In this document: in pieces, positions 1-8,700 of the stretch
Numbering within the stretch: the first letter of the stretch is position 1
Layout of the letters: every line of letters begins with the position of its first letter
DNA from: Flavobacteriales bacterium
GTDB lineage: Bacteria > Bacteroidota > Bacteroidia > Flavobacteriales > TMED113
Direction: 5' to 3'
DNA: 40,017 nucleotides
Assembly: GCA_002715445.1 (NCBI GenBank)
Contig: PAZG01000003.1
Span: 26,445 to 66,461, forward strand
Notes under the pieces: generated by a model
Told to the model about the DNA's origin: nothing
The model's database searches: none
What the model saw: the letters and a program-made list of their open reading frames with translations, nothing else
Position numbers and translations under genes: made by a program

Positions 1-1976
1 CTTAAAGCAAAGTCATGACGAACATATCCGTGAATTTTTCTATCATCATTACTAGTGTTATCTGTAAATTGGTCACTTACATATTTTGTGTCAAAAATTA
101 ATTTTATTTTGGAGTTATAACTATTTATTTTTTTATCCATAACATTCCAAATAATTGATGAGCTACCTATAAAACTAGGTGAGAAAGAAATATTTGTTTT
201 TTCATATTGAATAATTTCTTGTGATCCGGTATCCCAATTATCAATAAATTCAGTGAATGAATTAATTTTGTTTTCACTAACATTAAAGTTAAAATTAAAG
301 TTCAAATCATTTGATATTTTAACTGCGCTACTAAATTCAATACCTATTCTGTAACTATCTTCAACATTTGTTCTTAGTGCGGCTCCAACATCATTTATTT
401 CTCCCGTTAGTACTAGTTGGTTTTTATACAGCATGTGATATAATGTTGTAGAAATATGAATATTTTCATTCATCAAAGAATATTGGATTTCGGTATCGAA
501 TAAGGTTTCATGTTTTGGTTTTCTATAACTATTAATAGCATCAATAAAGTCATTTCTGTTAGGCTCATTATTTGCAATAGAAAAAGATGCAAATACATTT
601 TGATTGTCGCTAGATTTATAAAGCAAACCTATTTTTGGATTGAAAAAATAAAATTTATATTCAGATTGTGGGATAATTAAATTATCATCGGTTCCACTAA
701 TTTTATAATTAATATATCTGTATTGTAAATCACTAAATAAGAAAAGTTTACCTAAATTAAATTTGGTTTGTGAGTATATATTACCATCAATCTTTTCTCC
801 TTTTCCATGATAATATTCGTTGTTTCCATTGATAAAATTAGAAAAGCCTTCAATTGAAATAATTTTTCCATAGTGTAAACCATCGTATTTACTTATTGAT
901 AATCCTGTTTGATTAGAATAAGAGGGCTTTATTAAGTCTGTTTTGAAAATAAACCCAAATAAGTCATTATTTAGCCATTTTCTATTTATAACATTTGTAG
1001 TTGTGTCATAATCAAATCCATAGTTTAATAATGATGCGTCAGAATCAAAGTTTTCATAATAACCTTTTCCTTTAGTATAGTAAAATGTTGATGATGCTTT
1101 AAATGATTCTGAAAAAATACGATGAAAATGCGCTTGATAGTGCATTTGCTTATAATTATCAATTTGATTTTCGTATGTATATGGATTAAAAGTACGTAGA
1201 TGTTTATTATTAATATAGGATGCAGGTACGCCATACCAAGCTTGTCCAGTCTTTTCATGACCTCCAAATGAAATAAGTTCAATCATAGTTTTCTGATTGT
1301 TAAACTTTGTAGATAAGTAATAAGATTTTAAATCAGAATTAGACCTATCTATATATCCGTCGCTTTGAATGTCAGAAATCCTACCGTTAAAAGAAAAATA
1401 ATTTTTTAGTTTACCTGTGCCAAAACCAATAGAACTTTTTTGTGTATTAAATGAACCACTGCTAAAATCAATATTACCATATGCATTTTCGTCATTTTGA
1501 AAAGTAGATATATTAATTTGACCTCCAAATGATCCGCTTCCAATAGTTGAAACCCCAACTCCTCTTTGAATTTGTATATAATTAGATGAACTAAAAATAT
1601 TAGGAATATCTACAAACCAAACGCCTTTTGATTCTGCGTCATTTAATGGAACCCCGTTAATTGTTACACTTATTCTAGTTTGATCAGACCCCCTTAATCT
1701 TAATGAAGAATAACCAATTCCATTTCCTGCATCAGATGTAAATAAAGTTGATGGTGTTAAATTTAATAGAGACGGTATGTCAGAACCCATATTTCTTTCA
1801 GAGTAATCTTCAATATAAATAGTTTCCTTTACTACTGGTTCATCTTCACCAACCTTATTGCTTATTAAATCAACTTTGTCTAAATAATAAATAGTGTCAG
1901 GTTGTGTAATTTCTATTTGTGAAAATAAATTAATGCTTAGTAGAAAGCATACAGATAATAAAAAATTTTGATACAT
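1..1976 (-). CDS. TonB-dependent outer-membrane receptor, 3' end cut by window edge (probable thiamine receptor)
   Basis: Reading leftward from an ATG at 1976 gives an open frame of 658 codons with no stop before the window edge, so the C-terminus is missing. An N-terminal signal peptide (MYQNFLLSVCFLLSINLFSQ) is followed by a TonB plug domain: residues read GYSSLRLRGSDQTRISVTIN, then a NGVPLNDAESKG segment and a GVGVSTIGSGSFGGQINIST stretch, all typical of plug domains. The rest is beta-barrel, including FASFSIANNEPNRNDF, a motif common in flavobacterial receptors. There is no carboxypeptidase-regulatory-like domain at the N-terminus. A TPP riboswitch immediately upstream implies repression by thiamine pyrophosphate, which makes thiamine or a phosphorylated form the likely substrate. 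The receptor class is certain; the substrate is inferred from the riboswitch and the nearby PnuC-type transporter. Confidence 0.93.
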   Translation of the reverse strand, partial: MYQNFLLSVCFLLSINLFSQIEITQPDTIYYLDKVDLISNKVGEDEPVVKETIYIEDYSERNMGSDIPSLLNLTPSTLFTSDAGNGIGYSSLRLRGSDQTRISVTINGVPLNDAESKGVWFVDIPNIFSSSNYIQIQRGVGVSTIGSGSFGGQINISTFQNDENAYGNIDFSSGSFNTQKSSIGFGTGKLKNYFSFNGRISDIQSDGYIDRSNSDLKSYYLSTKFNNQKTMIELISFGGHEKTGQAWYGVPASYINNKHLRTFNPYTYENQIDNYKQMHYQAHFHRIFSESFKASSTFYYTKGKGYYENFDSDASLLNYGFDYDTTTNVINRKWLNNDLFGFIFKTDLIKPSYSNQTGLSISKYDGLHYGKIISIEGFSNFINGNNEYYHGKGEKIDGNIYSQTKFNLGKLFLFSDLQYRYINYKISGTDDNLIIPQSEYKFYFFNPKIGLLYKSSDNQNVFASFSIANNEPNRNDFIDAINSYRKPKHETLFDTEIQYSLMNENIHISTTLYHMLYKNQLVLTGEINDVGAALRTNVEDSYRIGIEFSSAVKISNDLNFNFNFNVSENKINSFTEFIDNWDTGSQEIIQYEKTNISFSPSFIGSSSIIWNVMDKKINSYNSKIKLIFDTKYVSDQFTDNTSNDDRKIHGYVRHDFAL

Positions 1977-2000
1977 AATAGTTCATTTTGTGTTAAACAA

Positions 2001-2062
2001 TTTCTTTTCTAGAATTACCTAGCAGATTCAATGGGTATTATCTCAGCAAAAGCACCCCTCAT
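2001..2062 (-). ncRNA. TPP riboswitch (THI element)
   Basis: Read on the minus strand, the leader holds the conserved TPP aptamer blocks in order: GAGGGGTGC (2060-2052), GCTGAGA (2047-2041), TACCC (2037-2033), TGAATCTG (2030-2023), then a P5 hairpin CTAG-GTAATT-CTAG (2022-2009) with the conserved TAAT in its loop, and AAAAGAAA. P2 forms from GGGT and ACCC. P3 is minimal, with a GC/GC stem closed by TTTT. The aptamer ends about 25 bases before the receptor ATG and no terminator follows it, so control at translation initiation is more likely than attenuation. Base identities are visible directly; the fold was drawn by hand. Confidence 0.92.
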
Positions 2063-2070
2063 GAACGATT

Positions 2071-2078
2071 CAAATTTA
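2071..2078 (-). promoter_or_regulatory. Promoter -7 box for the riboswitch-receptor transcript
   Basis: TAAATTTG on the minus strand matches the Bacteroidota -7 consensus TAnnTTTG exactly. It would start transcription near 2064-2067, right at the first bases of the TPP aptamer. No perfect -33 TTG is present; the closest is TTA at 2099-2097, 18 bases upstream, which lies inside the end of the kinase gene. The receptor can therefore be transcribed separately from the kinase and transporter genes. Confidence 0.6.
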
Positions 2079-2090
2079 CTTGATTTTTTC

Positions 2091-2600
2091 CTAAGTTAAG
2101 TAACTGTTAATAATTTTTTTTGCCATTAAAAATCTTGATTTTTTATCCCCGCAAATTATTGTATAAGATTTATTTTGTAAATATTTTAAATGAATATTGA
2201 ATAATCTCTCTCTATCAAAAGGGTTTTCTCGTAAAGGATCAGGTTCCCATGGAATATCAGGCTTACATAGTAGATAATGGGTATAGTTATCTTTTGTATT
2301 TAATATCCATTCTTCACATTTATTAAATTTTTCTAGGCTCCAAATTTTAATTTCATTGAGAGTTGTGTCGCATATAATTAATTGACTATTTTCTTTGCTT
2401 GCTTGTATTTCTCTTTCTTTTTGTTCTTTTGCAATTTTAATTAAATCGGAATATGTGTATTTTCCATTTACTGTTTTTAAGTACTCTCTTGCAAATTCAT
2501 CTACCAAAATACTTTTTTTGAAATGTGTAGATAATTTTTTTGCTAATGTAGTTTTTCCACTAGACTCAGGACCCGTAATAGCGATTTTAATTTTTTTCAC
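2091..2600 (-). CDS. NadR-like P-loop kinase (AAA_28 family), probable vitamin salvage kinase
   Basis: This small ATP-binding protein resembles the C-terminal ribosylnicotinamide kinase domain of NadR. A Walker A motif (GPESSGKT) lies near the N-terminus, followed by DEFAREYL, IICDTT and PWEPDPLRE, which are signatures of that domain. The nicotinamide-nucleotide adenylyltransferase half of NadR is absent. I place the start at the GTG at 2600, which shares one base with the pnuC stop (TAGTG) and gives 169 residues; a TTG at 2618 is also possible and adds six. The tight junction suggests translational coupling to the transporter. The kinase would phosphorylate the imported vitamin and trap it in the cytoplasm. 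Nicotinamide riboside is the textbook substrate, but the neighbouring TPP riboswitch makes thiamine a serious alternative. Family confident, substrate open. Confidence 0.85.
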   Translation of the reverse strand: MKKIKIAITGPESSGKTTLAKKLSTHFKKSILVDEFAREYLKTVNGKYTYSDLIKIAKEQKEREIQASKENSQLIICDTTLNEIKIWSLEKFNKCEEWILNTKDNYTHYLLCKPDIPWEPDPLRENPFDRERLFNIHLKYLQNKSYTIICGDKKSRFLMAKKIINSYLT

Positions 2601-3259
2601 TATAAATGTTTTTTCCAACTTAAGTATCCATAAGTAGCGAATGGAATATAAAAGAAGAATAAAAAACAGTAAAAATAGTCCCCTGTATATAAATAAAAAA
2701 ATCCACTAATTATATCAATTACAATAAATATTACCCAGCTTTGTATTATTTTTTTTGTAGTCATATACATTGGGATAATATTAAACATAAACATTAGAGA
2801 GTCAAAGAAAGGATATCCACTTTCAATTAGCGTGCCTTGAAAATAATTTAAAATATAATTTAATTCTATTGTTAAGATTAGGCCAAACAATATCCAGAAT
2901 GTCAGATTCTTGTTTGATAAGGATTTGACAATAAATATATTTTCTTCTTTTTTGTTCCACGAGATCCAACCTGAAATTGCAACTACAATAAAAAATAATT
3001 GCATTATGCTCTGTAGGGGTAGATTAATTAAATAAAAAGCGTAACCATTAAGAGATGCAGCAACAATTAAAGCTGGCCAGCAAAGTTTATTTTGCTTGAT
3101 AGATAATATGACATAAATGATACTGAATGTTACACCTAGGAATTCATAAATATGATTTTGATTAATTAGATAATAATTTATACTGTCCCAATCTTTTATT
3201 ATCAAATATAATATTTGAGCAAGCACTATTGATAAGAAAAATCTATTAGTTTTTTTCAT
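2600..3259 (-). CDS. pnuC: PnuC/PnuT-family vitamin transporter
   Basis: A 219-residue integral membrane protein with about seven hydrophobic segments, the usual length for the PnuC family. Characteristic features are NGYAFYLINLPLQS running into a GWISW motif (residues 71-101), and a C-terminal block beginning IDIISGFFYLYTGDY and ending in GYLSWKKHL. PnuC proteins carry nicotinamide riboside by facilitated diffusion, driven by phosphorylation inside the cell; PnuT members carry thiamine. The gene overlaps the phosphopantetheinyl transferase by four bases (ATGA) and the kinase by one base, so the three are probably co-transcribed. The TPP riboswitch and receptor downstream favour thiamine, but the riboswitch does not precede this gene, so the substrate stays undecided. 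Confidence 0.88.
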   Translation of the reverse strand: MKKTNRFFLSIVLAQILYLIIKDWDSINYYLINQNHIYEFLGVTFSIIYVILSIKQNKLCWPALIVAASLNGYAFYLINLPLQSIMQLFFIVVAISGWISWNKKEENIFIVKSLSNKNLTFWILFGLILTIELNYILNYFQGTLIESGYPFFDSLMFMFNIIPMYMTTKKIIQSWVIFIVIDIISGFFYLYTGDYFYCFLFFFYIPFATYGYLSWKKHL

Positions 3260-3855
3260 ATTGATTTTATTGCAATAGATAAATATAAGTCATTAATTTT
3301 TTTACTTTCCAAGTTGTATTCAATCTTTACATTATTTTTTATAAAATATCCCTTTTTCATTTTTTTTTCAATGTAAATATTGTCCTTAATTGAGCAAGTG
3401 AGTCCATTAAGAGTTTTGTATAGGGCTTCTTTTGCTGTCCAAATAAAGTGCAAATCTTCTATTGAATAATTGTTTTTTTCTCTTTCCTTGCTAAGAAATT
3501 TATTTTTAAGCATAATGATTTTTTGCTCCTCTTTTTGTAAATCAATACCTATTTTTTTCTCACTTAATAAAATTGCGGCATAATTATCGGAATGTGTTAT
3601 AGAAATATTAGAAATTTCTTTGCAGTATGGGACTTTTCCATTGTAAAAAATGGTTGTTTTTTTTTGTAATATATTGTTTAGTAGTATTTTAGCCGCTATA
3701 GATTGATCTTTTCTTTTTTGGTTACTTATTTTATTAAGTAGTGTAAGTTCATATTTATTTGGTTTTAATAATTTTAGTAGAGTTTCACTATTTTCTTCTA
3801 TTTTCCAAATAGCATACGTATATTTTTCTGTTTTTTTTGTTTTTATTAATGGCAT
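3256..3855 (-). CDS. 4'-phosphopantetheinyl transferase superfamily protein
   Basis: A 199-residue protein of the Sfp type, which moves 4'-phosphopantetheine from coenzyme A onto a conserved serine of carrier proteins in fatty acid or secondary metabolite synthesis. Visible signatures are ITHSD (86-90), IGIDLQ (102-107) and FIWTAKEALYK (137-147). D105 and E143 fit the magnesium-binding acids of the family; the second acid of the usual GIDIE motif is glutamine here, so metal coordination may differ. It is divergent from ahcY with 52 bases between the start codons and is followed by the overlapping transporter gene. The carrier protein it serves cannot be told from this window. Confidence 0.88.
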   Translation of the reverse strand: MPLIKTKKTEKYTYAIWKIEENSETLLKLLKPNKYELTLLNKISNQKRKDQSIAAKILLNNILQKKTTIFYNGKVPYCKEISNISITHSDNYAAILLSEKKIGIDLQKEEQKIIMLKNKFLSKEREKNNYSIEDLHFIWTAKEALYKTLNGLTCSIKDNIYIEKKMKKGYFIKNNVKIEYNLESKKINDLYLSIAIKSI

Positions 3856-3880
3856 ATTATATTATAATAATTTAATGTAT

Positions 3881-3888
3881 TAAATTTG
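3881..3888 (+). promoter_or_regulatory. Probable ahcY promoter -7 box
   Basis: TAAATTTG matches TAnnTTTG exactly and lies 19 bases upstream of the ahcY ATG. Transcription would begin near 3893, leaving a leader of about 15 bases. No clear -33 TTG is visible in the AT-rich stretch upstream. Confidence 0.5.
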
Positions 3889-3907
3889 CATAATAAAAAA
3901 TAACAAT

Positions 3908-5227
3908 ATGTCAATAAAAATTAAAACAGAAAAAATGAGTTATAAAGTTAAAGATATATCTCTTGCTAAGTGGGGAAGAAAAGAAATTAGGTTAGCTGAG
4001 GCTGAAATGCCAGGTTTAATGTCTCTTAGAAAAAATCACGGTTCAAATAAACCTTTAAAAGGAGCTCGAATTGCTGGTTGTTTACATATGACAATTCAAA
4101 CCGCTGTTTTAATTGAAACTCTAGTTGATTTAGGAGCTGAAGTTTCTTGGTCTTCATGTAATATTTTTTCCACACAAGATCATGCCGCTGCCGCAATTGC
4201 AGAAACAGGTGTGCCTGTATTTGCATGGAAAGGCATGAATGAAGAAGAGTTTGATTGGTGTATTGAGCAAACTTTATTTGCATTCAAAGATAATAAACCT
4301 CTAAATATGATATTAGACGATGGGGGTGATCTTACAAATATGGTTTTAGATAAGTACCCAGAATTAACTAAGGACATAAGGGGTATTTCAGAAGAGACAA
4401 CTACTGGCGTTTTAAGGTTATATGAGAGAGAAAAAAATAATACTTTAAGTCTACCTGCAATTAACATAAATGATTCTGTAACAAAATCTAAATTTGACAA
4501 TAAATATGGATGTAAAGAATCTGCTGTTGATGCTATAAGAAGAGCTACAGATATTATGATGGCAGGAAAATCTGCTGTTGTAGCTGGTTATGGCGATGTT
4601 GGAAAGGGAACAGTTGCGTCTTTAGTAGGAGCTGGTGCGAGAGTAATTGTAACTGAGATAGATCCAATTTGCGCTCTTCAAGCATCCATGGATGGCTTTG
4701 AGGTTAAAAAAATGATTAATGCTGTCAAAAATTGTGAAATTATAATTACAGCAACGGGTAATAAAGATATAATCACAGGGGAGCATTTTATGGCAATGAA
4801 GGATAAATCAATTGTATGTAATATAGGACATTTTGATAATGAGATTGATGTAAAATGGTTGAATGAAAATTGTCTAAAAAAAGATGAGATTAAACCCCAA
4901 GTCGATTTGTATACCTTACCTAATGGAAATGAAATTATTTTACTTGCAGAAGGTAGGTTAGTAAATTTAGGGTGTGCTACAGGTCATCCATCTTTTGTTA
5001 TGTCTAATTCATTTACTAATCAAGTTATAGCTCAAATGGAGCTTTGGGCTAATTGCTCTAGCTATGAAAATAAAGTATATACATTACCCAAACATCTTGA
5101 TGAGCAAGTGGCTAGACTTCATCTTGAAAAACTCGGAGTTGAATTAGAGTCTTTGAATGATGAACAAGCAAAATATATAGGTGTTCAAAAAGAGGGCCCT
5201 TATAAACCTGATTATTACAGATATTAA
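3908..5227 (+). CDS. ahcY: Adenosylhomocysteinase
   Basis: This cytoplasmic, NAD-dependent enzyme splits S-adenosylhomocysteine into adenosine and homocysteine, removing the inhibitory product of methyltransferases. All hallmarks are present over 439 residues: the substrate-domain DDGGD (137-141), the NAD-binding GYGDVGKG (227-234), the [11 protein letters not shown] segment, and a C-terminus ending KPDYYRY. The ATG at 3908 fits the promoter position; an internal ATG ten codons later is less likely because family members carry a short leader before the [14 protein letters not shown] block. Its stop codon overlaps the stop of the convergent lipoprotein gene, with no room for a terminator between them. 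Confidence 0.98.
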   Translation: MSIKIKTEKMSYKVKDISLAKWGRKEIRLAEAEMPGLMSLRKNHGSNKPLKGARIAGCLHMTIQTAVLIETLVDLGAEVSWSSCNIFSTQDHAAAAIAETGVPVFAWKGMNEEEFDWCIEQTLFAFKDNKPLNMILDDGGDLTNMVLDKYPELTKDIRGISEETTTGVLRLYEREKNNTLSLPAININDSVTKSKFDNKYGCKESAVDAIRRATDIMMAGKSAVVAGYGDVGKGTVASLVGAGARVIVTEIDPICALQASMDGFEVKKMINAVKNCEIIITATGNKDIITGEHFMAMKDKSIVCNIGHFDNEIDVKWLNENCLKKDEIKPQVDLYTLPNGNEIILLAEGRLVNLGCATGHPSFVMSNSFTNQVIAQMELWANCSSYENKVYTLPKHLDEQVARLHLEKLGVELESLNDEQAKYIGVQKEGPYKPDYYRY

Positions 5228-5637
5228 TTATAAATAGATAGATTTTGTCCATCAAAATATGTATTATATCTATATAATCCATATGTTGCGGGCCCTTGAA
5301 TTACTGAGCCGTCAGTAATTAAGAATAGAGATTCGGAGCAAGGGTCACTTATTATTATATTGTCTTTATTAACTTCAGTTTTACAATCATCTATGGGATT
5401 AAATGGACTTGCTCTATCGTAAGCAATAAATTCATCAAAAGTTTTTCTATATAATAAAATTCCTCCAACACCGCCATTTAAGTAAATCCAACCACCTGGA
5501 GTGTTGACGCTGAAAAACTCGGGGTTGTTTGTGTAAATGTTAATATTAACATTTACTTGAGGAAATTGGTTGTTATCTCTTTCACAACTAAGCATTACAG
5601 ATATAATGAATAGTATAATGGTAATTTTTTTTTTCAT
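5224..5637 (-). CDS. Small lipoprotein with degenerate Rieske-like domain
   Basis: A 137-residue protein with a lipoprotein signal peptide: a hydrophobic segment ending MLSC puts the lipidated cysteine at residue 18. The mature part ([48 protein letters not shown], then [14 protein letters not shown]) follows the strand order of Rieske-type domains in flavobacterial envelope proteins. The CxH and CxxH cluster ligands are missing: after the lipobox only two cysteines remain and neither is followed by a suitable histidine. It therefore probably keeps the fold without a [2Fe-2S] cluster; the two cysteines might form a disulfide. The similarity to Rieske domains is by eye, and function is unknown. 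Confidence 0.72.
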   Translation of the reverse strand: MKKKITIILFIISVMLSCERDNNQFPQVNVNINIYTNNPEFFSVNTPGGWIYLNGGVGGILLYRKTFDEFIAYDRASPFNPIDDCKTEVNKDNIIISDPCSESLFLITDGSVIQGPATYGLYRYNTYFDGQNLSIYN

Positions 5638-5690
5638 ATGATGTTTAAAATAACTCTTTGGAATATATGAATTATATAATCTAAATTATA

Positions 5691-5698
5691 TATATTTA
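5691..5698 (+). promoter_or_regulatory. Possible -7 box upstream of the receptor/exported-protein/barrel cluster
   Basis: TATATTTA differs from TAnnTTTG at the last base and sits 38 bases before the ATG at 5737. No TTG lies at the right distance upstream, so this is only a candidate. The rest of the 5638-5736 gap is A/T runs with no other signal. Confidence 0.3.
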
Positions 5699-5736
5699 CC
5701 TTTCAAATTTTAGATTACACTAAAAAAAAAAAATAT

Positions 5737-8700
5737 ATGTATAGGTTTATTTCTAGTTTATTACTTCTGTTCTGTATATCAATTTCAGCTACTTTTTCTC
5801 AAAATGCCACTCTAAAAGGTAGGGTTATTGATAATTCAACAGGCGAGTCTATTCCTATGGCGAGTGTTGCTTTATTACAAGATGGAGTCATTATTAACGG
5901 AACATCTACAGATTTCGATGGATATTATACAATAAAGCCAATCCCACCTGGAACTTATAATGTAAGAGTTTCTTTTATTGGTTATCAAGCTCAAGAAATG
6001 GATAAAGTGGTATTATCCCCTAACAAAATTAGTGTTCAGAACTTTAATTTATCAGCTGGTGAGGAATTACAAGAAGTTGTGATTATAGAATCGGATGTAC
6101 CTTTAATTGATCCAGATAAATCTGGTTCTATTAAAACGAAAGAGCAAATAGCGGCTTTACCAACGAGAAATGTTCAATCTGTTGCGGCAACAACAGCGGG
6201 TGTTTTTCAAGCTGATTCGGATGGAGCGCTAAATATTAGAGGTAGTAGAAGTTCTGCTACTGACTTTTATGTTGATGGTGTGAAAATTACTGGTAATGTT
6301 AATGATATTTTACCTCAAGATGCCATTGATCAAATGACAGTTATAACAGGTGGATTGCCAGCACAATATGGAGATGCTACTGGTGGTATAGTTAGTGTAA
6401 CAACTAGAGGGCCATCTAGTATAACTAGAGGTGGCTTAGAGCTTGTAAGTTCATCATTAACAGATCCTTACAATTACAATCTTCTTTCTTTTAATTTATC
6501 AGGCCCATTGTGGAGAAAAAAAGATGAAAACAGAACTCCGATTTTAGGTTATTTGATCACAGGTGAATACTCATTTACTGATGATCCAGACCCATCAGCA
6601 GTTGGTGTTCCACAGTTAAAATCAGGAATCCTTGAAGATATCCAACAAAATCCTTCTGAGTTTGTTGGTATACCAAATTTCAGAGATTATACAACTGTAT
6701 ACTCAATTAATAGAGCAGAATATTTAAGGGAGTCTGATTGGGATATAGTTGATGTGAAGCCTAATGCTGGTGAAAAGAACTTAAGATTACAGGGTAAATT
6801 AGATTTTTCTATAAGCTCAGATATCAATTTAACTATTGGAGGTTCTTTTTCTAACAGAAAATTGATGGTTTCTGATGTTAGAAAATATCTTTTAAACTCT
6901 GATGCAAATTATGAATATCTCTTGGACAACTTTAATATTTATGGTCGAATCCAGCATAAATTAAGTGGTAATGATGAAGGAGCAGTTTTAAAAAATGTTT
7001 TTTACACATTACAGGCTGATTACTCTAAATACAGTGAGGTTTTACATGACCCGCGACATGGAGAAAACTACTTTGCATATGGCTATGTAGGTAAATTTTC
7101 TCCAGAAACGAACTATGATTATTCGAATACTCCCTTTGGTTGGGAGACTAAGGATATTATGGTAGTACAGGAAAATGGTGATACAATTTACGAAACTCAC
7201 ACAGGGGCTGTCTTACAGGAATATATTACATACGACTTTACACCCGGCTCTGACAATCCTAATGCTGCCAATTTTACTCAGCAATACTATGATTATTTTC
7301 ATCAATATTTACCTGGTCTGAACCCTTCAATGGATCATGTTGTATTTGGAGGAGGTCTTAGAAATGGTGATGATCCTCCTTATGTTTATTCTATGTGGTA
7401 TAACTCAGGACAGCAAAATTATACTTTTAGAGATATCGATGACATAAGAAGAAGAATTGTAGGTTCTGCTTCTGCGGATATAGGAAATCATGCTATTCAA
7501 TTTGGTTTTGAATATGAACGTTTTGAGAGATCATATTACTCTGTTTATGGGCCAGAGTTATGGGCTCTAGGTAGACAACTTGCAAATCAACATTTACAAA
7601 ATAAAAGGTACTTTATTGATGATCAACTTCAATGGCAATTTGGTGAAGATTTTTTAATTTTTTCAAGTGAATATATAGTATCACAAGAGCAATACTCAAC
7701 ATTTGGTCAGAATATTAGAGAGAAATTTAATATTCCGGATAATGAATGGGTATATATTGATGAATACACTCCGGATCAATTATCTATTGACATGTTTAGT
7801 GCGGATGAGTTGTTAGATAACGGAAATTTAAGTGTTTATTACTTTGGTTATGATTATAAAGGAAATCCTGTTTCAGGTCAAAGGGTATCTTTTGATGAGT
7901 TTTTGAATGATCAGGATAATGATGGTAATTTTACTAGAAGAATATCTCCTTTTGAGCCAATATATACAGCTGGTTACATTCAAGATAAATTTTTCTTTGA
8001 TGATATAGTTTTTAATGTTGGATTGAGGGTTGATAGATATGATGCAAATCAAGAGGTTTTAAAAGACAAGTACTCTCTTTTCCCAGTTAGAACTGCTCAA
8101 GAAGTGGACCCTTCTCTTAATCCAACAGTGGTTCCGGATGCTAGTACGGGGTCATACTCACATCCATCTAATATAGGAGATGATTTTGTTGTTTATGCAA
8201 ATTCAATTAATGATCAAAATCAAATAACAGGTTATAGAGATGGTGATAATTGGTATGATGCAACAGGTCTTCCAATTACAGATCCCTCAGTACTTAACTT
8301 AGGTAGTGGTGTTATACCATTTTTACAAGATCCAGATCATGTATCTAAGCCAAATGGAGGAATGACAGGAGAAGCCTTTGAAGACTATACACCACAAATA
8401 AGTGTTATGCCAAGAATATCCTTTAACTTTCCTATTTCTGACCAAGCAATGTTTTTTGCTCACTATGATATATTGACTCAAAGACCATCATCATCAGGTA
8501 GAATGAATCCTTATGATTATTTATATATAGCATCTAGATCTTCGGGTATTCAAAATCCTAATTTATTGCCTGAAAAGACAATTGATTATGAAGTTGGTTT
8601 CACTCAAGCATTAACGGATCACTCAGCAATCACAATAAGTGCATTTTATAGGAATTTGCAAGACATGATTCAAGCAACAAGAATTAATTATGCATATCCA

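Noticed and set aside
1025-1282. 85-codon open frame on the minus strand within the first receptor gene
   Set aside because: It is an out-of-frame shadow of the receptor, whose own frame is continuous with clear plug and barrel motifs.
4026-4500. Two open frames antisense to ahcY
   Set aside because: Shadows of a highly conserved coding region; no start signal or recognisable protein features.
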